From assembly GCA_003142595.1 (NCBI GenBank), contig PLMU01000014.1, forward strand, positions 42,314 through 106,313: a stretch of 64,000 bases of DNA. The letters are read 5' to 3'. The translations under genes were made by a program, and so were the position numbers. The notes beneath the pieces were generated by a model. That model saw nothing but the letters and a program-made list of their open reading frames with translations, did no database searches and was not told where the DNA came from. Below, piece after piece: positions 49,247 through 57,914 of this stretch (the stretch's first letter is position 1; the number at the start of each line of letters is the position of its first letter). This DNA comes from Phycisphaerales bacterium (GTDB taxonomy: Bacteria; Planctomycetota; Phycisphaerae; Sedimentisphaerales; UBA12454).

Positions 49247-49525
49247 ATGGGACGATCACTTAAAAAAGGACCGTTTGTAGAACCGAAGCTTGTGCAGAAG
49301 GTTGTAAGGCAGAGCCAGATGGGAATCAAAGACCCCATAAAGACCTGGTCTCGGCGAAGCACAATTGTTCCGGAATTCGTCGGCTATACTTTTATGGTTC
49401 ATAACGGCAAAATGTTTCATAAGGTTTTTGTTTCCGAAGAAATGGTCGGGCATAAGCTCGGCGAATTTTCGATGACCCGGACGTTCAGAGGTCATTCGGG
49501 CGTTAAGAAAGAAGTGGAAGAGTAA
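49247..49525 (+). CDS. rpsS: Ribosomal protein S19
   Basis: The 92-residue protein starts [14 protein letters not shown] and has [20 protein letters not shown] (about 31-50) and [15 protein letters not shown], the S19 signature. It sits in the 30S head with S13. It is four bases from rplV. Confidence 0.97.
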   Translation: MGRSLKKGPFVEPKLVQKVVRQSQMGIKDPIKTWSRRSTIVPEFVGYTFMVHNGKMFHKVFVSEEMVGHKLGEFSMTRTFRGHSGVKKEVEE

Positions 49526-49529
49526 AACG

Positions 49530-50078
49530 ATGTTAAGCGCAAAAAAGCTTGATAATCTGATTAAATCGACAGGGATAAACGTAGTCGAAATCGCTGAAAA
49601 GATGGTGCGGCCCGGACTGGATAAAAAACAGGCACAGAGCGCACTGAAGAATTGGCGAAAAGGACTGGTTAGGCCTATTCCGAGAACTGCAGACATTGAA
49701 GCTATAGCCGGAGCACTCGGCGTTGAAGTTGTGAAGATATCCGAATGGAGTTCATCAGTAATGTATGCTCCATCTTCGCCTCGAAAAGCAGGACTTGTTA
49801 CGCAATTAATCGCCGGCAGAGATGCACAGGAAGCACTCGATTTGCTAAAGTTTACTCACAAGCGGGCAGCCTATTTTCTTGAAAAGGCTCTGAAAAGTGC
49901 AGTGGCAAGCGCCGATGAAGCCGCAGCGGATGTTGAAAATCTGTATGTTTGCGAGTCTCGTGTTGACGGAGCAGGTCTTAGACTTGGCACCAAGAGATTT
50001 AGGCCTAAGGACAGAGGCAAGGCGTATCGAATCAGGAAAATGGCCAGTCATATACATGTTACTGTGACTGAAAGATAA
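49530..50078 (+). CDS. rplV: Ribosomal protein L22 with N-terminal HTH-like domain
   Basis: The L22 domain spans about residues 75-182: APSSPRKAGLVTQLIAGRDA, KRAAYFLEKALKSAVASADE, then the tunnel hairpin GLRLGTKRFRPKDRGKAYRI and HIHVTV. Typical L22 has about 110 residues. Here some 70 more precede it, including VVEIAEKMV, a helical stretch and ADIEAIAGALGVEVVKISEW (about 53-72), which looks like a small helix-turn-helix (XRE-like) fold. I see no ATG at the L22 domain boundary with a good binding site, and GTAAAACG/ATG 49530 follows rpsS closely, so the extension is probably translated. L22 lies beside the tunnel exit; an extra domain would project from the 50S surface. Confidence 0.88.
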   Translation: MLSAKKLDNLIKSTGINVVEIAEKMVRPGLDKKQAQSALKNWRKGLVRPIPRTADIEAIAGALGVEVVKISEWSSSVMYAPSSPRKAGLVTQLIAGRDAQEALDLLKFTHKRAAYFLEKALKSAVASADEAAADVENLYVCESRVDGAGLRLGTKRFRPKDRGKAYRIRKMASHIHVTVTER

Positions 50079-50081
50079 ACC

Positions 50082-50178
50082 CCCACACCAATGTATAGGT
50101 GTAAGGGTAAATGTATTGTTAAAAGTGAAAAGATGAAAATAAAAGCTATGTCAAAAATACAATTTATATTGGTGTGGG
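50082..50178 (+). promoter_or_regulatory. Stem pairing with the rpsC ribosome binding site
   Basis: CCCACACCAAT (50082-50092) is perfectly complementary to ATTGGTGTGGG (50168-50178) across a 75-base loop. The 3' arm includes most of the GGGAG site (50176-50180) before the rpsC start at 50186. When paired, initiation at rpsC would be blocked. Confidence 0.6.
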
Positions 50179-50185
50179 AGTAAAT

Positions 50186-51016
50186 ATGGGTCAAAAGGTA
50201 CAGCCAATAGGTTTCAGGACCGGCATAAGACTGCCGTGGCAAAGCACATGGTTTGCACCTAAGGCCAGCTATGGTCAGATGCTCGTCGAAGACCAGCGTA
50301 TTCGCGAGTATGCCGACAAGAAGTTCAATAGACAGCCGCCTTTTGCAGCAGTATCAAAAGTTGAAATAGCAAGAACCAGAAATGAAGTAAAAGTTACGCT
50401 TCACACGGCAAGGCCTGGAATGGTAATAGGACCTCGTGGAGCGGAAGTCGATAAACTCAGACATGACCTTGAGGAATTGATTGACAGACAGGTAACGGTC
50501 AATGTCATAGAGATAAAAGAGCCGTCGCTTGACGCAAGATTAGTGGGTGAAACGATAGCCGAACAGATGAAAAAGCGTGTTGCTTTCCGCAAAGCGATGA
50601 AACAGCAGTGTGAACTTGCGATGCAGGCCGGTGCTAAAGGAGTGAAAGTTATCTGCTCCGGAAGACTTGGCGGTGCAGAAATGGCTCGCAAGGAAACTCA
50701 AATGGAAGGCAGTATTCCGCTGCATACGATTGACGCAGATGTTGATTATGCTTCGGTCGGCGCGGTGACGACATATGGAATTATCGGAATTAAAGTATGG
50801 ATTTATAAAGGCAAGTTTGGCCGGGAAGAAGATACACAGCAACAGCAGCAGTCGGACCAGGGTGCCAGGAAGACGCTTCATCGGCCGCGCTCATCAACAA
50901 GAAGAGGGCCGAGACCTGCTCCAGTTTCTTCGGAACGTCAGTCTGAATCCAAGCCGCAGCCCCAGGGGCCGGCAACTGAACCTAAAGCGACGCCGGAAAA
51001 TAAAACACAAGCTTAA
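50186..51016 (+). CDS. rpsC: Ribosomal protein S3 with long C-terminal tail
   Basis: The ATG at 50186 (GGGAG upstream) gives 276 residues starting GQKVQPIGFRTG. The KH domain contains GMVIGPRGAEVDKLRHDLEE (about 73-92), followed by the S3 C-terminal domain with GRLGGAEMARKETQMEGSIP. After about residue 210 there is a tail rich in Gln, Arg, Pro and Ser, longer than usual. S3 lines the mRNA entry tunnel. Confidence 0.95.
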   Translation: MGQKVQPIGFRTGIRLPWQSTWFAPKASYGQMLVEDQRIREYADKKFNRQPPFAAVSKVEIARTRNEVKVTLHTARPGMVIGPRGAEVDKLRHDLEELIDRQVTVNVIEIKEPSLDARLVGETIAEQMKKRVAFRKAMKQQCELAMQAGAKGVKVICSGRLGGAEMARKETQMEGSIPLHTIDADVDYASVGAVTTYGIIGIKVWIYKGKFGREEDTQQQQQSDQGARKTLHRPRSSTRRGPRPAPVSSERQSESKPQPQGPATEPKATPENKTQA

Positions 51017-51041
51017 AGAATTATAGAATAAGGAAATATCC

Positions 51042-51461
51042 ATGGCCATGATGCCAAAAAGAGTTAAGTACCGTAAAAGCCAGCGTGGCAAGATGAAAGG
51101 CAACGCTACAAGGCAGAATTATGTTGCCTTCGGCGAATACGGACTGCAGTCCCTGGAAATGAGTTGGGTGACCGCAAGGCAGATAGAAGCAGGCAGAGTA
51201 GCTGCATCGCACTTTTTGCACAAGTCCGGCAAGGTTTATATAAGAATATTTCCATGCAAATCCATAACTAAGAAACCGCTGGAAACAAGAATGGGAAAAG
51301 GTAAAGCGGAAGTTGAACAATGGGTTGCCTGTGTAAGGCCTGGGACAGTGATGTTTGAAATCGGCGGTATCGGCGGCGATGTTGCCAAACGTGCTATGGC
51401 ACGTGTTGCACACAAAATGCCGGTAAAGTGCAGACTAATTACCAGAAGACATACCGGTTAA
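51042..51461 (+). CDS. rplP: Ribosomal protein L16
   Basis: The 139-residue protein has MPKRVKYRKSQRGKMKG at the start (in-frame ATGs at 51042, 51048 and 51051; the first has AAGGA upstream), ALEMSWVTARQIEAGR-like sequence near 40 and RMGKGKAEVEQWVACVRPGT (about 83-102). It helps place A-site tRNA. Confidence 0.95.
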   Translation: MAMMPKRVKYRKSQRGKMKGNATRQNYVAFGEYGLQSLEMSWVTARQIEAGRVAASHFLHKSGKVYIRIFPCKSITKKPLETRMGKGKAEVEQWVACVRPGTVMFEIGGIGGDVAKRAMARVAHKMPVKCRLITRRHTG

Positions 51462-51474
51462 GGGTTAAAAGAAA

Positions 51475-51675
51475 ATGAAGGCAAAAGAAATACGCGGAAT
51501 GAGACTGGATGAAAGACAAGGCGAGCTGGAAAAGCTCGAAAAGGAATTGTTTAATCTCCGGACAAGAGCCGAGACGGAAAAACTTGAAAACACGCATTTG
51601 CTGGGAGATAAGAAGCGTGATATTGCGAGATTCAAGACAATAATGAACGAAACCCAGTTGAAGGGCAAAAAATAA
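51475..51675 (+). CDS. rpmC: Ribosomal protein L29
   Basis: The 66-residue helical protein begins MKAKEIRGM and has ELEKLEKELFNLRTRAETEK (about 17-36), the L29 signature. Its stop is immediately followed by the rpsQ ATG. Confidence 0.93.
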   Translation: MKAKEIRGMRLDERQGELEKLEKELFNLRTRAETEKLENTHLLGDKKRDIARFKTIMNETQLKGKK

Positions 51676-51945
51676 ATGGCAGAACAGCGAAAACAAAGAA
51701 GGACTGTTCGCGGCGTAGTTATTGGCCGCAGTGGTGATAAAAGTATCAGGATTGAAATGAAGTACAGGGTAAAACATCCTGTTTACGGAAAGTTCGTCAG
51801 AAGAAGTATCAAGCTTAGCGTTCATGACGAAAAGAACCTGGCCGGCGTCGGTGACCTTGTAGAAGTTATCGAGTGCAGACCGATGAGCAAAACCAAGAGC
51901 TGGCGTCTGTTGGAAATAGTGCAAAAGGCACCAGAGAAAATTTAA
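51676..51945 (+). CDS. rpsQ: Ribosomal protein S17
   Basis: The 89-residue OB-fold protein has RRTVRGVVIGRSGDKSIRIE (about 8-27) and GDLVEVIECRPMSKTKSWRL (about 57-76), the S17 signature. It starts right after the rpmC stop. Confidence 0.95.
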   Translation: MAEQRKQRRTVRGVVIGRSGDKSIRIEMKYRVKHPVYGKFVRRSIKLSVHDEKNLAGVGDLVEVIECRPMSKTKSWRLLEIVQKAPEKI

Positions 51946-51963
51946 GTATTAAAGGATATTGCG

Positions 51964-52353
51964 TTGATTCAACCGGAAACATATTTAGATATCGCCGATA
52001 ATTCGGGCGCCAAACTGGCCCAGTGTATATTGATGCCGGGGCGCAGATCGTTCAGCCGGGGTAAAATGACGCGTGCTGCCGCGGGAATAGGCGATGTTAT
52101 TTGCGTAGCGATAAAAAAACAACTGCCCACCTGCCAGCTTGACAGGAAAAAAGTTTACAGATGCGTAATAATTCGCACGACAAAGGCGATACGCAGAGTT
52201 GACGGCAGTTATGTAAAATTCGATAACAATGCGGGAGTGCTTATAGACGCCGAAGGCAATCCGGTCGGCACAAGAATATTCGGTGCCGTAGCAAGAGAGC
52301 TTAGGGAAAAGAATTATATGAAGATTATTTCTCTGGCAAGCGAGGTTGTTTAA
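51964..52353 (+). CDS. rplN: Ribosomal protein L14
   Basis: The 129-residue protein starts at TTG 51964 with AAAGGA upstream. Normally L14 begins MIQ..T.L.VADNSGAK; here IQPETYLDIADNSGAK matches. The end GTRIFGAVARELREKNYMKI (about 102-121) is typical. It forms an intersubunit bridge. Insertions near residues 25-35 (GRRSFSRGKM) make it slightly longer than the usual 122. Confidence 0.94.
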   Translation: MIQPETYLDIADNSGAKLAQCILMPGRRSFSRGKMTRAAAGIGDVICVAIKKQLPTCQLDRKKVYRCVIIRTTKAIRRVDGSYVKFDNNAGVLIDAEGNPVGTRIFGAVARELREKNYMKIISLASEVV

Positions 52354-52683
52354 ATGGCGAGACATATTAAAAAAGGCGATATGGTGGAAGTGATTGCCGG
52401 CGCTCAAAAGGGAACGACGGGCAAAGTAATGCGGGTAATAACCGCCAAAGACAGAATAATCGTTGAAGGCGTTAACAGGCGATACAAACATGTGAAGCCT
52501 TCGCGGAAATATCCGCAGGGAGGCAGGGTTCAGATGGAAAGGGCAATACATATAAGCAATGTTCTGCCGCTGAATCCGAAAACCTCAAAGGGCACAAGGG
52601 TAAGATTTACGACCGACAGCAAAGGTATAAAGAAAAGAGTCGCTGTCGATGGTTCTGAAATTGGAATTTTGAGAAAGGCTTGA
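52354..52683 (+). CDS. rplX: Ribosomal protein L24
   Basis: The 109-residue protein has the KOW motif KKGDMVEVIAGAQKGTTGKV (about 5-24) and the helical tail with SNVLPLN. It starts 50S assembly with L3. ATG directly follows the rplN stop. Confidence 0.95.
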   Translation: MARHIKKGDMVEVIAGAQKGTTGKVMRVITAKDRIIVEGVNRRYKHVKPSRKYPQGGRVQMERAIHISNVLPLNPKTSKGTRVRFTTDSKGIKKRVAVDGSEIGILRKA

Positions 52684-52697
52684 CCGAGCAAAGTTTT

Positions 52698-52736
52698 GCA
52701 AGGTTAAAAGATTTTTATGGCAAGGTTAAGAGATTT
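52698..52736 (+). repeat. Near-perfect 17-bp duplication across the rplE start
   Basis: GCAAGGTTAAAAGATTT (52698-52714) and GCAAGGTTAAGAGATTT (52720-52736) differ by one base, 22 bp apart, with the rplE ATG (52717-52719) between them. The upstream copy supplies AAGG as a ribosome binding site. Confidence 0.6.
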
Positions 52737-53256
52737 ATATAAGTCGAAAGTAATTCCTGCGATGAAGGACAAGTACAAGTACAAAAGTCCTATGGCAGTG
52801 CCGAGAATGACAAAGGTTGTTATCTCGATGGGCGTAGGCAAGGCGACGCAGGACAAGAAATTTATCGAAAGCGCACTGGCGGATTTAACACAGATTGCGG
52901 GTCAAAAGCCTCTTATATGCAAAGCCAAGAAAAGCGTTTCTAATTTTAAGGTAAGAGAAGGCGACCCGACAGGACTGAAGGTTACTCTTCGCGGCCTGCG
53001 GATGTATGAATTTATGGACAGGCTGATAAACCTCGCGATACCGCGAGTAAAAGACTTTCGCGGACTTAATCCGAGAAGTTTCGACGGCCGCGGCAATTAT
53101 TCGATGGGTATGAGCGAACAGACTGTGTTTCCGGAAATTGATTCAGCGAAGGCTGACAACGTTCAGGGAATGGACATAACGTTTGTTACGACAGCCAAAA
53201 CGAATGACGAAGCGAAAGAAATGTTAAAACTGTTTGGTATGCCATTCAGGGAGTAA
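52717..53256 (+). CDS. rplE: Ribosomal protein L5
   Basis: The 179-residue protein has [20 protein letters not shown] (about 28-47), [13 protein letters not shown] and [20 protein letters not shown] (about 130-149), the family pattern. It contacts 5S rRNA and P-site tRNA. Its stop overlaps the first ATG of rpsN. Confidence 0.96.
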   Translation: MARLRDLYKSKVIPAMKDKYKYKSPMAVPRMTKVVISMGVGKATQDKKFIESALADLTQIAGQKPLICKAKKSVSNFKVREGDPTGLKVTLRGLRMYEFMDRLINLAIPRVKDFRGLNPRSFDGRGNYSMGMSEQTVFPEIDSAKADNVQGMDITFVTTAKTNDEAKEMLKLFGMPFRE

Positions 53257-53258
53257 TG

Positions 53259-53444
53259 ATGACGACAAAAGCTCTTGTAAATAAATGTAATAAAAAACCC
53301 AAGTTCAGCACAAGGGCTTATACCCGCTGCCAACTCTGCGGCAGGTCCAAAGCGGTTTATAAAAAATTCAAAATTTGCAGATTGTGTCTGCGGAAACTGG
53401 CTTCTGAAGGCAAGATTCCGGGTCTCAAAAAAGCGAGCTGGTAA
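53259..53444 (+). CDS. rpsN: Ribosomal protein S14, zinc type
   Basis: The 61-residue protein has [23 protein letters not shown] (Cys pairs near 23/26 and 39/42), the zinc-binding short S14. ATGs at 53256 and 53259 are both in frame; the second is five bases from GGGAG and is preferred. Confidence 0.93.
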   Translation: MTTKALVNKCNKKPKFSTRAYTRCQLCGRSKAVYKKFKICRLCLRKLASEGKIPGLKKASW

Positions 53445-53496
53445 ATGAATAAACAGGTAAATAAACTAAATTCAGGTTTGAAACAGGATTTGTCAA

Positions 53497-53895
53497 ATGC
53501 ATATTGATCCGATAGCGGACATGCTTACGAGAATAAGAAACGGCGCAAAGGCTGGCCAAGGCCAGGTAATGGTCAAGGCGTCAAAAATATGCCAGGGCAT
53601 TGCCGATGTTTTGAAGCGGGAAGGTTACATAACCAGCTTTGATAAGGTTGATGACGCCTGCGGCCAGGGCCTTTTGCGGGTAGAACTTAAATATGCGATA
53701 GATGGAACGCCGGTGATAACAGAAGTTAAAAGAATAAGCAAGGCCGGCAGAAGAATTTATAATCCTGTAGAAAAGCTGCCTCATATTATGAACGGTATGG
53801 GCATAGTAATTGTATCGACAAATAAAGGAATTATGACTGACGAACAGTGCCGTAAGCAAAACGTCAGCGGCGAAATATTGTGTACGGTGTATTAA
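53497..53895 (+). CDS. rpsH: Ribosomal protein S8
   Basis: The 132-residue protein has DPIADMLTRIRNGAKAG at the start and GMGIVIVSTNKGIMTDEQCR (about 102-121) with a C-terminal GEILCTVY, the S8 signature. S8 binds 16S helix 21 and in E. coli represses the spc operon. The last base of its stop is the first base of the rplF ATG. Confidence 0.95.
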   Translation: MHIDPIADMLTRIRNGAKAGQGQVMVKASKICQGIADVLKREGYITSFDKVDDACGQGLLRVELKYAIDGTPVITEVKRISKAGRRIYNPVEKLPHIMNGMGIVIVSTNKGIMTDEQCRKQNVSGEILCTVY

Positions 53896-54479
53896 TGAGC
53901 AGAATAGGCAAAAAACCGATAGCTATACCGTCTGGAGTAAAGATTGAATTTGCGGGTAATACCGTTAAGGTTAGCGGCCCCAAGGGCAGTCTTGAAATAA
54001 CGCGTCATCCTGCAATCAATGTAAAACTCGATGACGATAAGAAAAAAATTATAGTGGAAAATACCAATCCTGCCAGCCGGTTAGACAGAGCGATGTATGG
54101 CACGACAAGAGCACTGCTGAATAATATGGTAGCAGGAATAAGCAAAGGTTTCGAAAAGAAAATGGAAATATACGGAACCGGCTATAACGTAAAAGAGCAG
54201 GGCGGCAAACTGATTTTAACTGTCGGTTATGCTAATCCTGCCGAGGTAGCAATACCAAAAAGCGTCAAGGTAGTAATAACTATACCTGCGACGAAAGGTA
54301 ATGAAACGCCGGCGAAGTTTACAATTACCGGTTATAACAAACAGGAATTAGGACAGTTCGCGGCTGTGGTCAGAAAAGTCCGGCCTCCTGAGCCTTATCA
54401 GGGCAAAGGAATACGTTACGGCGGCGAGCATGTTCGCAGAAAAGCCGGCAAGGCATTTGCCAGCGGCGCAACAGCATAG
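53895..54479 (+). CDS. rplF: Ribosomal protein L6
   Basis: The 194-residue protein begins SRIGKKPIAIPSGV and ends with PEPYQGKGIRYGGEHVRRKA (about 168-187), both typical. The start is the ATG of TAATG at 53895. It lies near the sarcin-ricin loop. Length is slightly above the usual 178 because of an internal insert near residues 130-140 (TKGNETPAKF). Confidence 0.95.
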   Translation: MSRIGKKPIAIPSGVKIEFAGNTVKVSGPKGSLEITRHPAINVKLDDDKKKIIVENTNPASRLDRAMYGTTRALLNNMVAGISKGFEKKMEIYGTGYNVKEQGGKLILTVGYANPAEVAIPKSVKVVITIPATKGNETPAKFTITGYNKQELGQFAAVVRKVRPPEPYQGKGIRYGGEHVRRKAGKAFASGATA

Positions 54480-54508
54480 GCTGGTTTTTGATTTTTTAGA
54501 GAATTATT

Positions 54509-54874
54509 ATGCAGATTGACAGAATACAAAAAGCAAGACTTAGAAGAAAACTTCGGGTTCATAAGAAAGTGCTCGGAACGCAGGAAAGACCGCGTTTGAG
54601 TGTCTTTCGTTCGAACCGGCATATTTATGCACAGATTATAGATGATGTAGCGTCTGTTACACTTGCTTGTGCAAATACACGAAGCGGCTCGATTCCTGAA
54701 AGCCTTAAAAAGACAGGCAATATCGCAGCGGCAAAAATTGTCGGCGCTGAGATAGCAAAGCAGGCGATGCAGGTCGGAATCAAATGTGTAAAATTTGACA
54801 GGAATCGGTATCGTTATCACGGCAGAATTAAGGCGCTCGCAGAAGCGGCCAGAGAAGCAGGGCTTGTTTTTTAA
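54509..54874 (+). CDS. rplR: Ribosomal protein L18
   Basis: The 121-residue protein has [20 protein letters not shown] (about 30-49) and [20 protein letters not shown] (about 84-103) followed by [18 protein letters not shown], the L18 signature. It binds 5S rRNA. Confidence 0.95.
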   Translation: MQIDRIQKARLRRKLRVHKKVLGTQERPRLSVFRSNRHIYAQIIDDVASVTLACANTRSGSIPESLKKTGNIAAAKIVGAEIAKQAMQVGIKCVKFDRNRYRYHGRIKALAEAAREAGLVF

Positions 54875-54898
54875 CAAGCATAATTTGGAGATATCGAA

Positions 54899-55414
54899 TT
54901 GGCAGAAGAGTTAAGAATGTCGAGTGGTCCGGAAGGTGCTCTTGAAGACACGGTCATAAAAGTTTTCCGTTGTGCCAAGGTGGTCAAGGGCGGAAGACGG
55001 TTCAGCTTCGGAGCGATGGTGGCTGTCGGTGACCGGGCAGGAAGAGTCGGAATCGGATACGGCAAGGCACGAGAAGTGCCTAAGGCGGTTGAAAAAGCGA
55101 TTAAAGATGCTCGCAAGAGTATGAATAGGGTTTCGCTGAACGGTCAGACCATACCGCATCAGAGTATGGGTAAATTCGGCGCGACCAAGATAACCTTGAT
55201 ACCGGCAAGCCCAGGAACGGGAGTTATTGCCGGCGCCGGCGCAAGAGCTGTGTTGGAACTTGCCGGCGTTCACGATGTGCTGACGAAAGTTTACGGCAGT
55301 ACGACTACAAAGAATGTTGTTAAAGCGACAATGAACGGTTTACTAAAACTTCGCGACCCGCAATCGATAAGAGAGCTTCGCGGAGTTAATGTTGAACCGG
55401 TGAAAAGGTGGTGA
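54899..55414 (+). CDS. rpsE: Ribosomal protein S5
   Basis: The 171-residue protein starts at TTG 54899 (TGGAG upstream) and has VVKGGRRFSFGAMVAVGDRA (about 31-50), the loop implicated in spectinomycin binding, and IPASPGTGVIAGAGARAVLE (about 101-120). It acts in decoding fidelity and mRNA entry. Confidence 0.96.
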   Translation: MAEELRMSSGPEGALEDTVIKVFRCAKVVKGGRRFSFGAMVAVGDRAGRVGIGYGKAREVPKAVEKAIKDARKSMNRVSLNGQTIPHQSMGKFGATKITLIPASPGTGVIAGAGARAVLELAGVHDVLTKVYGSTTTKNVVKATMNGLLKLRDPQSIRELRGVNVEPVKRW

Positions 55415-55421
55415 TGAAGTT

Positions 55422-55868
55422 ATGTTAAGTCATGAAATAACTTCAATAGCAGGCGGAAAAAAACACAGAAAAAGAATAGCCCGAGGCGTCGGCTCCGGTC
55501 ATGGTAAGACCAGCGGCAGAGGCCACAAGGGAAGTCTAAGCAGAGCAGGCGCCAAACGCAAACTCGGCTACGAAGGCGGCTCAATGCCTCTGTTCAGAAG
55601 ACTTCCGAAGCGAGGCTTTAGTAATTTTAACTTTGCCTGCACATATGAAATAGTAAATGTTTCGCAGCTCGACAAATTCGATAACGGCGCTGTAATAGAC
55701 GCCAAGATGCTGTTTAATGCCGGACTTGTCAACAGTATCAGAAGCAGGATAAAAGTTCTCGGCGACGGCGAACTTACCAAAAAACTACAGGTAAACGCTC
55801 ATAAGTATAGCAAAGCCGCTCATGAAAAAATATTAAGCTGTGGCGGAGAAGCCAAGATAGTGGCCTAA
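55422..55868 (+). CDS. rplO: Ribosomal protein L15
   Basis: The 148-residue protein has RIARGVGSGHGKTSGRGHKG (about 18-37), GYEGGSMPLFRRLPKRGFSN (about 48-67) and a C-terminal KAAHEKILSCGGEAKIV, the L15 signature. It directly precedes secY as in most spc operons. Confidence 0.95.
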   Translation: MLSHEITSIAGGKKHRKRIARGVGSGHGKTSGRGHKGSLSRAGAKRKLGYEGGSMPLFRRLPKRGFSNFNFACTYEIVNVSQLDKFDNGAVIDAKMLFNAGLVNSIRSRIKVLGDGELTKKLQVNAHKYSKAAHEKILSCGGEAKIVA

Positions 55869-55888
55869 GGGATTGACAGGAAAAACAA

Positions 55889-57259
55889 ATGTTTAATGCT
55901 GCGATAAGTATATTTAAGATTCCTGATTTGCGGAACAAGGTGCTGTTTACGATAGCGCTGCTGATAATTTACCGCGTCGGATTCCATATTACCATACCGG
56001 GCATAGATGTGCAGCGGGTTATGGGCGCAACCAAGCAGCAGGACGAAAATAGTCCTATCAACAGGGCATTGGAACATTTGCAGATGCTCAGCGGCGGCGA
56101 ATTGAGAAAGAGCAGTCTGTTCGGGCTGGGCATTATGCCTTATATTACCGCCTCGATTATTCTGATGCTGCTGGGCGAAGTTTGGCCGGTGCTTAAAAAG
56201 CTAAAAGAAGAAGGGCAAACCGGATATAAAAAGATACAGGAATATACGCGGTATCTGACGGTGCCGATATGCCTGGTCCAATCGATGATGTTTGTGAAAT
56301 ATATGGCGCCTTATGCGTATCCTGAGCTTGCCGGAGCGGTGGTTGTTCTTGGAATTATCGGTATGACCACCGGAACGATATTTATGATGTGGCTCGGAGA
56401 ACAGATTGATGAATACGGCATCGGAAATGGAATAAGCCTTTTGATTATGGCAGGTATCGTCGCCAGAATGCCCGGCACATTGTCCAGGGTATGGCAGAAT
56501 ACCTCGTTTACTGTCGGCGCCGGTACTGCAGCGGGAACATACGGGCCCGGCAAGATAATATTTTTGATAATAGCTTTTATTTTTGTTGTTGCCGGCGCGA
56601 TTCTGATAACGCAGGGACAGAGGCGAATACCGGTACAGCAGGCCAAGCAGATGCGTGGTATGAAGATGTATGGCGGCCAAAGGCATTATCTTCCGTTGCG
56701 GATAAATCACGGCGGAGTTATGCCGATAATTTTCGCTTCGAGTCTTATGCAGTTTCCGCCGATAATTTTCGGCCAGCTTTTGAGTATCCCTAGATTTGCC
56801 AACTCGGCGGTCCTGGGAAATATAGCTATGTCGCTTCATTCGGGAGCGTATGTTTATAATATGTTTTATATTATCCTTATAATTCTATTTTCGTATTTCT
56901 GGACAACGGTGCAGTTTCAGCCCAAGGAAATGGCTAAGAACCTTCGTAACTCCGGAAGTTTTATACCCGGCCTTCGTCCCGGACACAGGACAGCCGAGTA
57001 TCTTGAAACGGTGATGGCGAGAATTACATTTTACGGAGCGGCATTTCTGGCGATTATAGCGGTTGTGCCGACTGTTATCGCTCAGTTGCCGGGACTGGAT
57101 ATAGACTGGCAGGTAGCGTCTTTCTTCGGCGGGACCGGCCTATTGATTGTTGTAAGCGTATCGCTGGATCTTGTACAGAGAATAGAAGCTAACCTGATAA
57201 TGAGAAATTACGAGGGCTTCAGTTCCAGTGGAAGGATAAAGGGAGCTCGCGGATGGTAA
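55889..57259 (+). CDS. secY: Preprotein translocase subunit SecY
   Basis: The 456-residue protein has ten membrane spans, the plug region, GLGIMPYITASIILML (about 80-95), the GQGRR-like basic loop QGQRRIPVQQAKQM (about 250) and the C5 loop FIPGLRPGHRTAEYLE (about 362-377). It forms the protein-conducting channel. A long second cytoplasmic or periplasmic loop near residues 45-70 (GATKQQDENSPINRALE) is typical of Planctomycetes-like SecY. Its end overlaps adk by seven bases. Confidence 0.96.
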   Translation: MFNAAISIFKIPDLRNKVLFTIALLIIYRVGFHITIPGIDVQRVMGATKQQDENSPINRALEHLQMLSGGELRKSSLFGLGIMPYITASIILMLLGEVWPVLKKLKEEGQTGYKKIQEYTRYLTVPICLVQSMMFVKYMAPYAYPELAGAVVVLGIIGMTTGTIFMMWLGEQIDEYGIGNGISLLIMAGIVARMPGTLSRVWQNTSFTVGAGTAAGTYGPGKIIFLIIAFIFVVAGAILITQGQRRIPVQQAKQMRGMKMYGGQRHYLPLRINHGGVMPIIFASSLMQFPPIIFGQLLSIPRFANSAVLGNIAMSLHSGAYVYNMFYIILIILFSYFWTTVQFQPKEMAKNLRNSGSFIPGLRPGHRTAEYLETVMARITFYGAAFLAIIAVVPTVIAQLPGLDIDWQVASFFGGTGLLIVVSVSLDLVQRIEANLIMRNYEGFSSSGRIKGARGW

Positions 57260-57906
57260 TCGTTCTGCTTGGTCCGCCGGGAGCCGGTAAAGGCACGCAA
57301 TGTAAGCGGCTCGCAGAAAAATATGAACTGGTTCATTTGTCCAGCGGCGATATTTTGAGAAGTAATCGCGCCAATGGAACTGAACTGGGCAAAAAAGCAG
57401 CGGAATTTATGGATTCAGGCAAGCTTGTGCCGGACCAGTTAATAATAGAAATGATGGTCGGCGCGATAGAGTCCGCAAAAGGCAATTGTGTTCTGGATGG
57501 TTTTCCCCGCACAGTTGTGCAGGCGGGCGAACTTAATGAAGAGCTATCGCGAAAAGGGAAAAAAATCGACGCTATCGTCGACCTTATTATAGATGACAGC
57601 GTACTTGAAAGACGATTAACAGGCAGACGAAGTTGTCCTGCCTGCAGTGCTATTTATCATATAGATACGTTAAAGCCTAAAGTTGAAGGCGTTTGCGACA
57701 AATGCGGCAAAAAACTCGCTCAGCGAACAGACGATAAACCGGATGTCGTAAAACAAAGACTGGAAACCTATCACCAGCAGACCGCTGCAGTGGTAGGCTA
57801 TTATACCGGTAAGAAATACCGGATTTTAGATATTGATGCCGAAAAGTCAATTAGCGAAGTAACATCTTTGATATTTGCCAAACTTGATAATCTTGTAACG
57901 GCTTGA
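57253..57906 (+). CDS. adk: Adenylate kinase, zinc-lid type
   Basis: The 217-residue enzyme has the P-loop GPPGAGKGTQ (about 7-16), DGFPRTVVQA (about 84) and the LID with CPAC and CDKC (four Cys, about 128-153) that binds zinc. It balances adenine nucleotides. It overlaps secY by seven bases, and its stop lies eight bases before the map ATG. Confidence 0.96.
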   Translation: MVIVLLGPPGAGKGTQCKRLAEKYELVHLSSGDILRSNRANGTELGKKAAEFMDSGKLVPDQLIIEMMVGAIESAKGNCVLDGFPRTVVQAGELNEELSRKGKKIDAIVDLIIDDSVLERRLTGRRSCPACSAIYHIDTLKPKVEGVCDKCGKKLAQRTDDKPDVVKQRLETYHQQTAAVVGYYTGKKYRILDIDAEKSISEVTSLIFAKLDNLVTA

Positions 57907-57914
57907 AAAATAAA

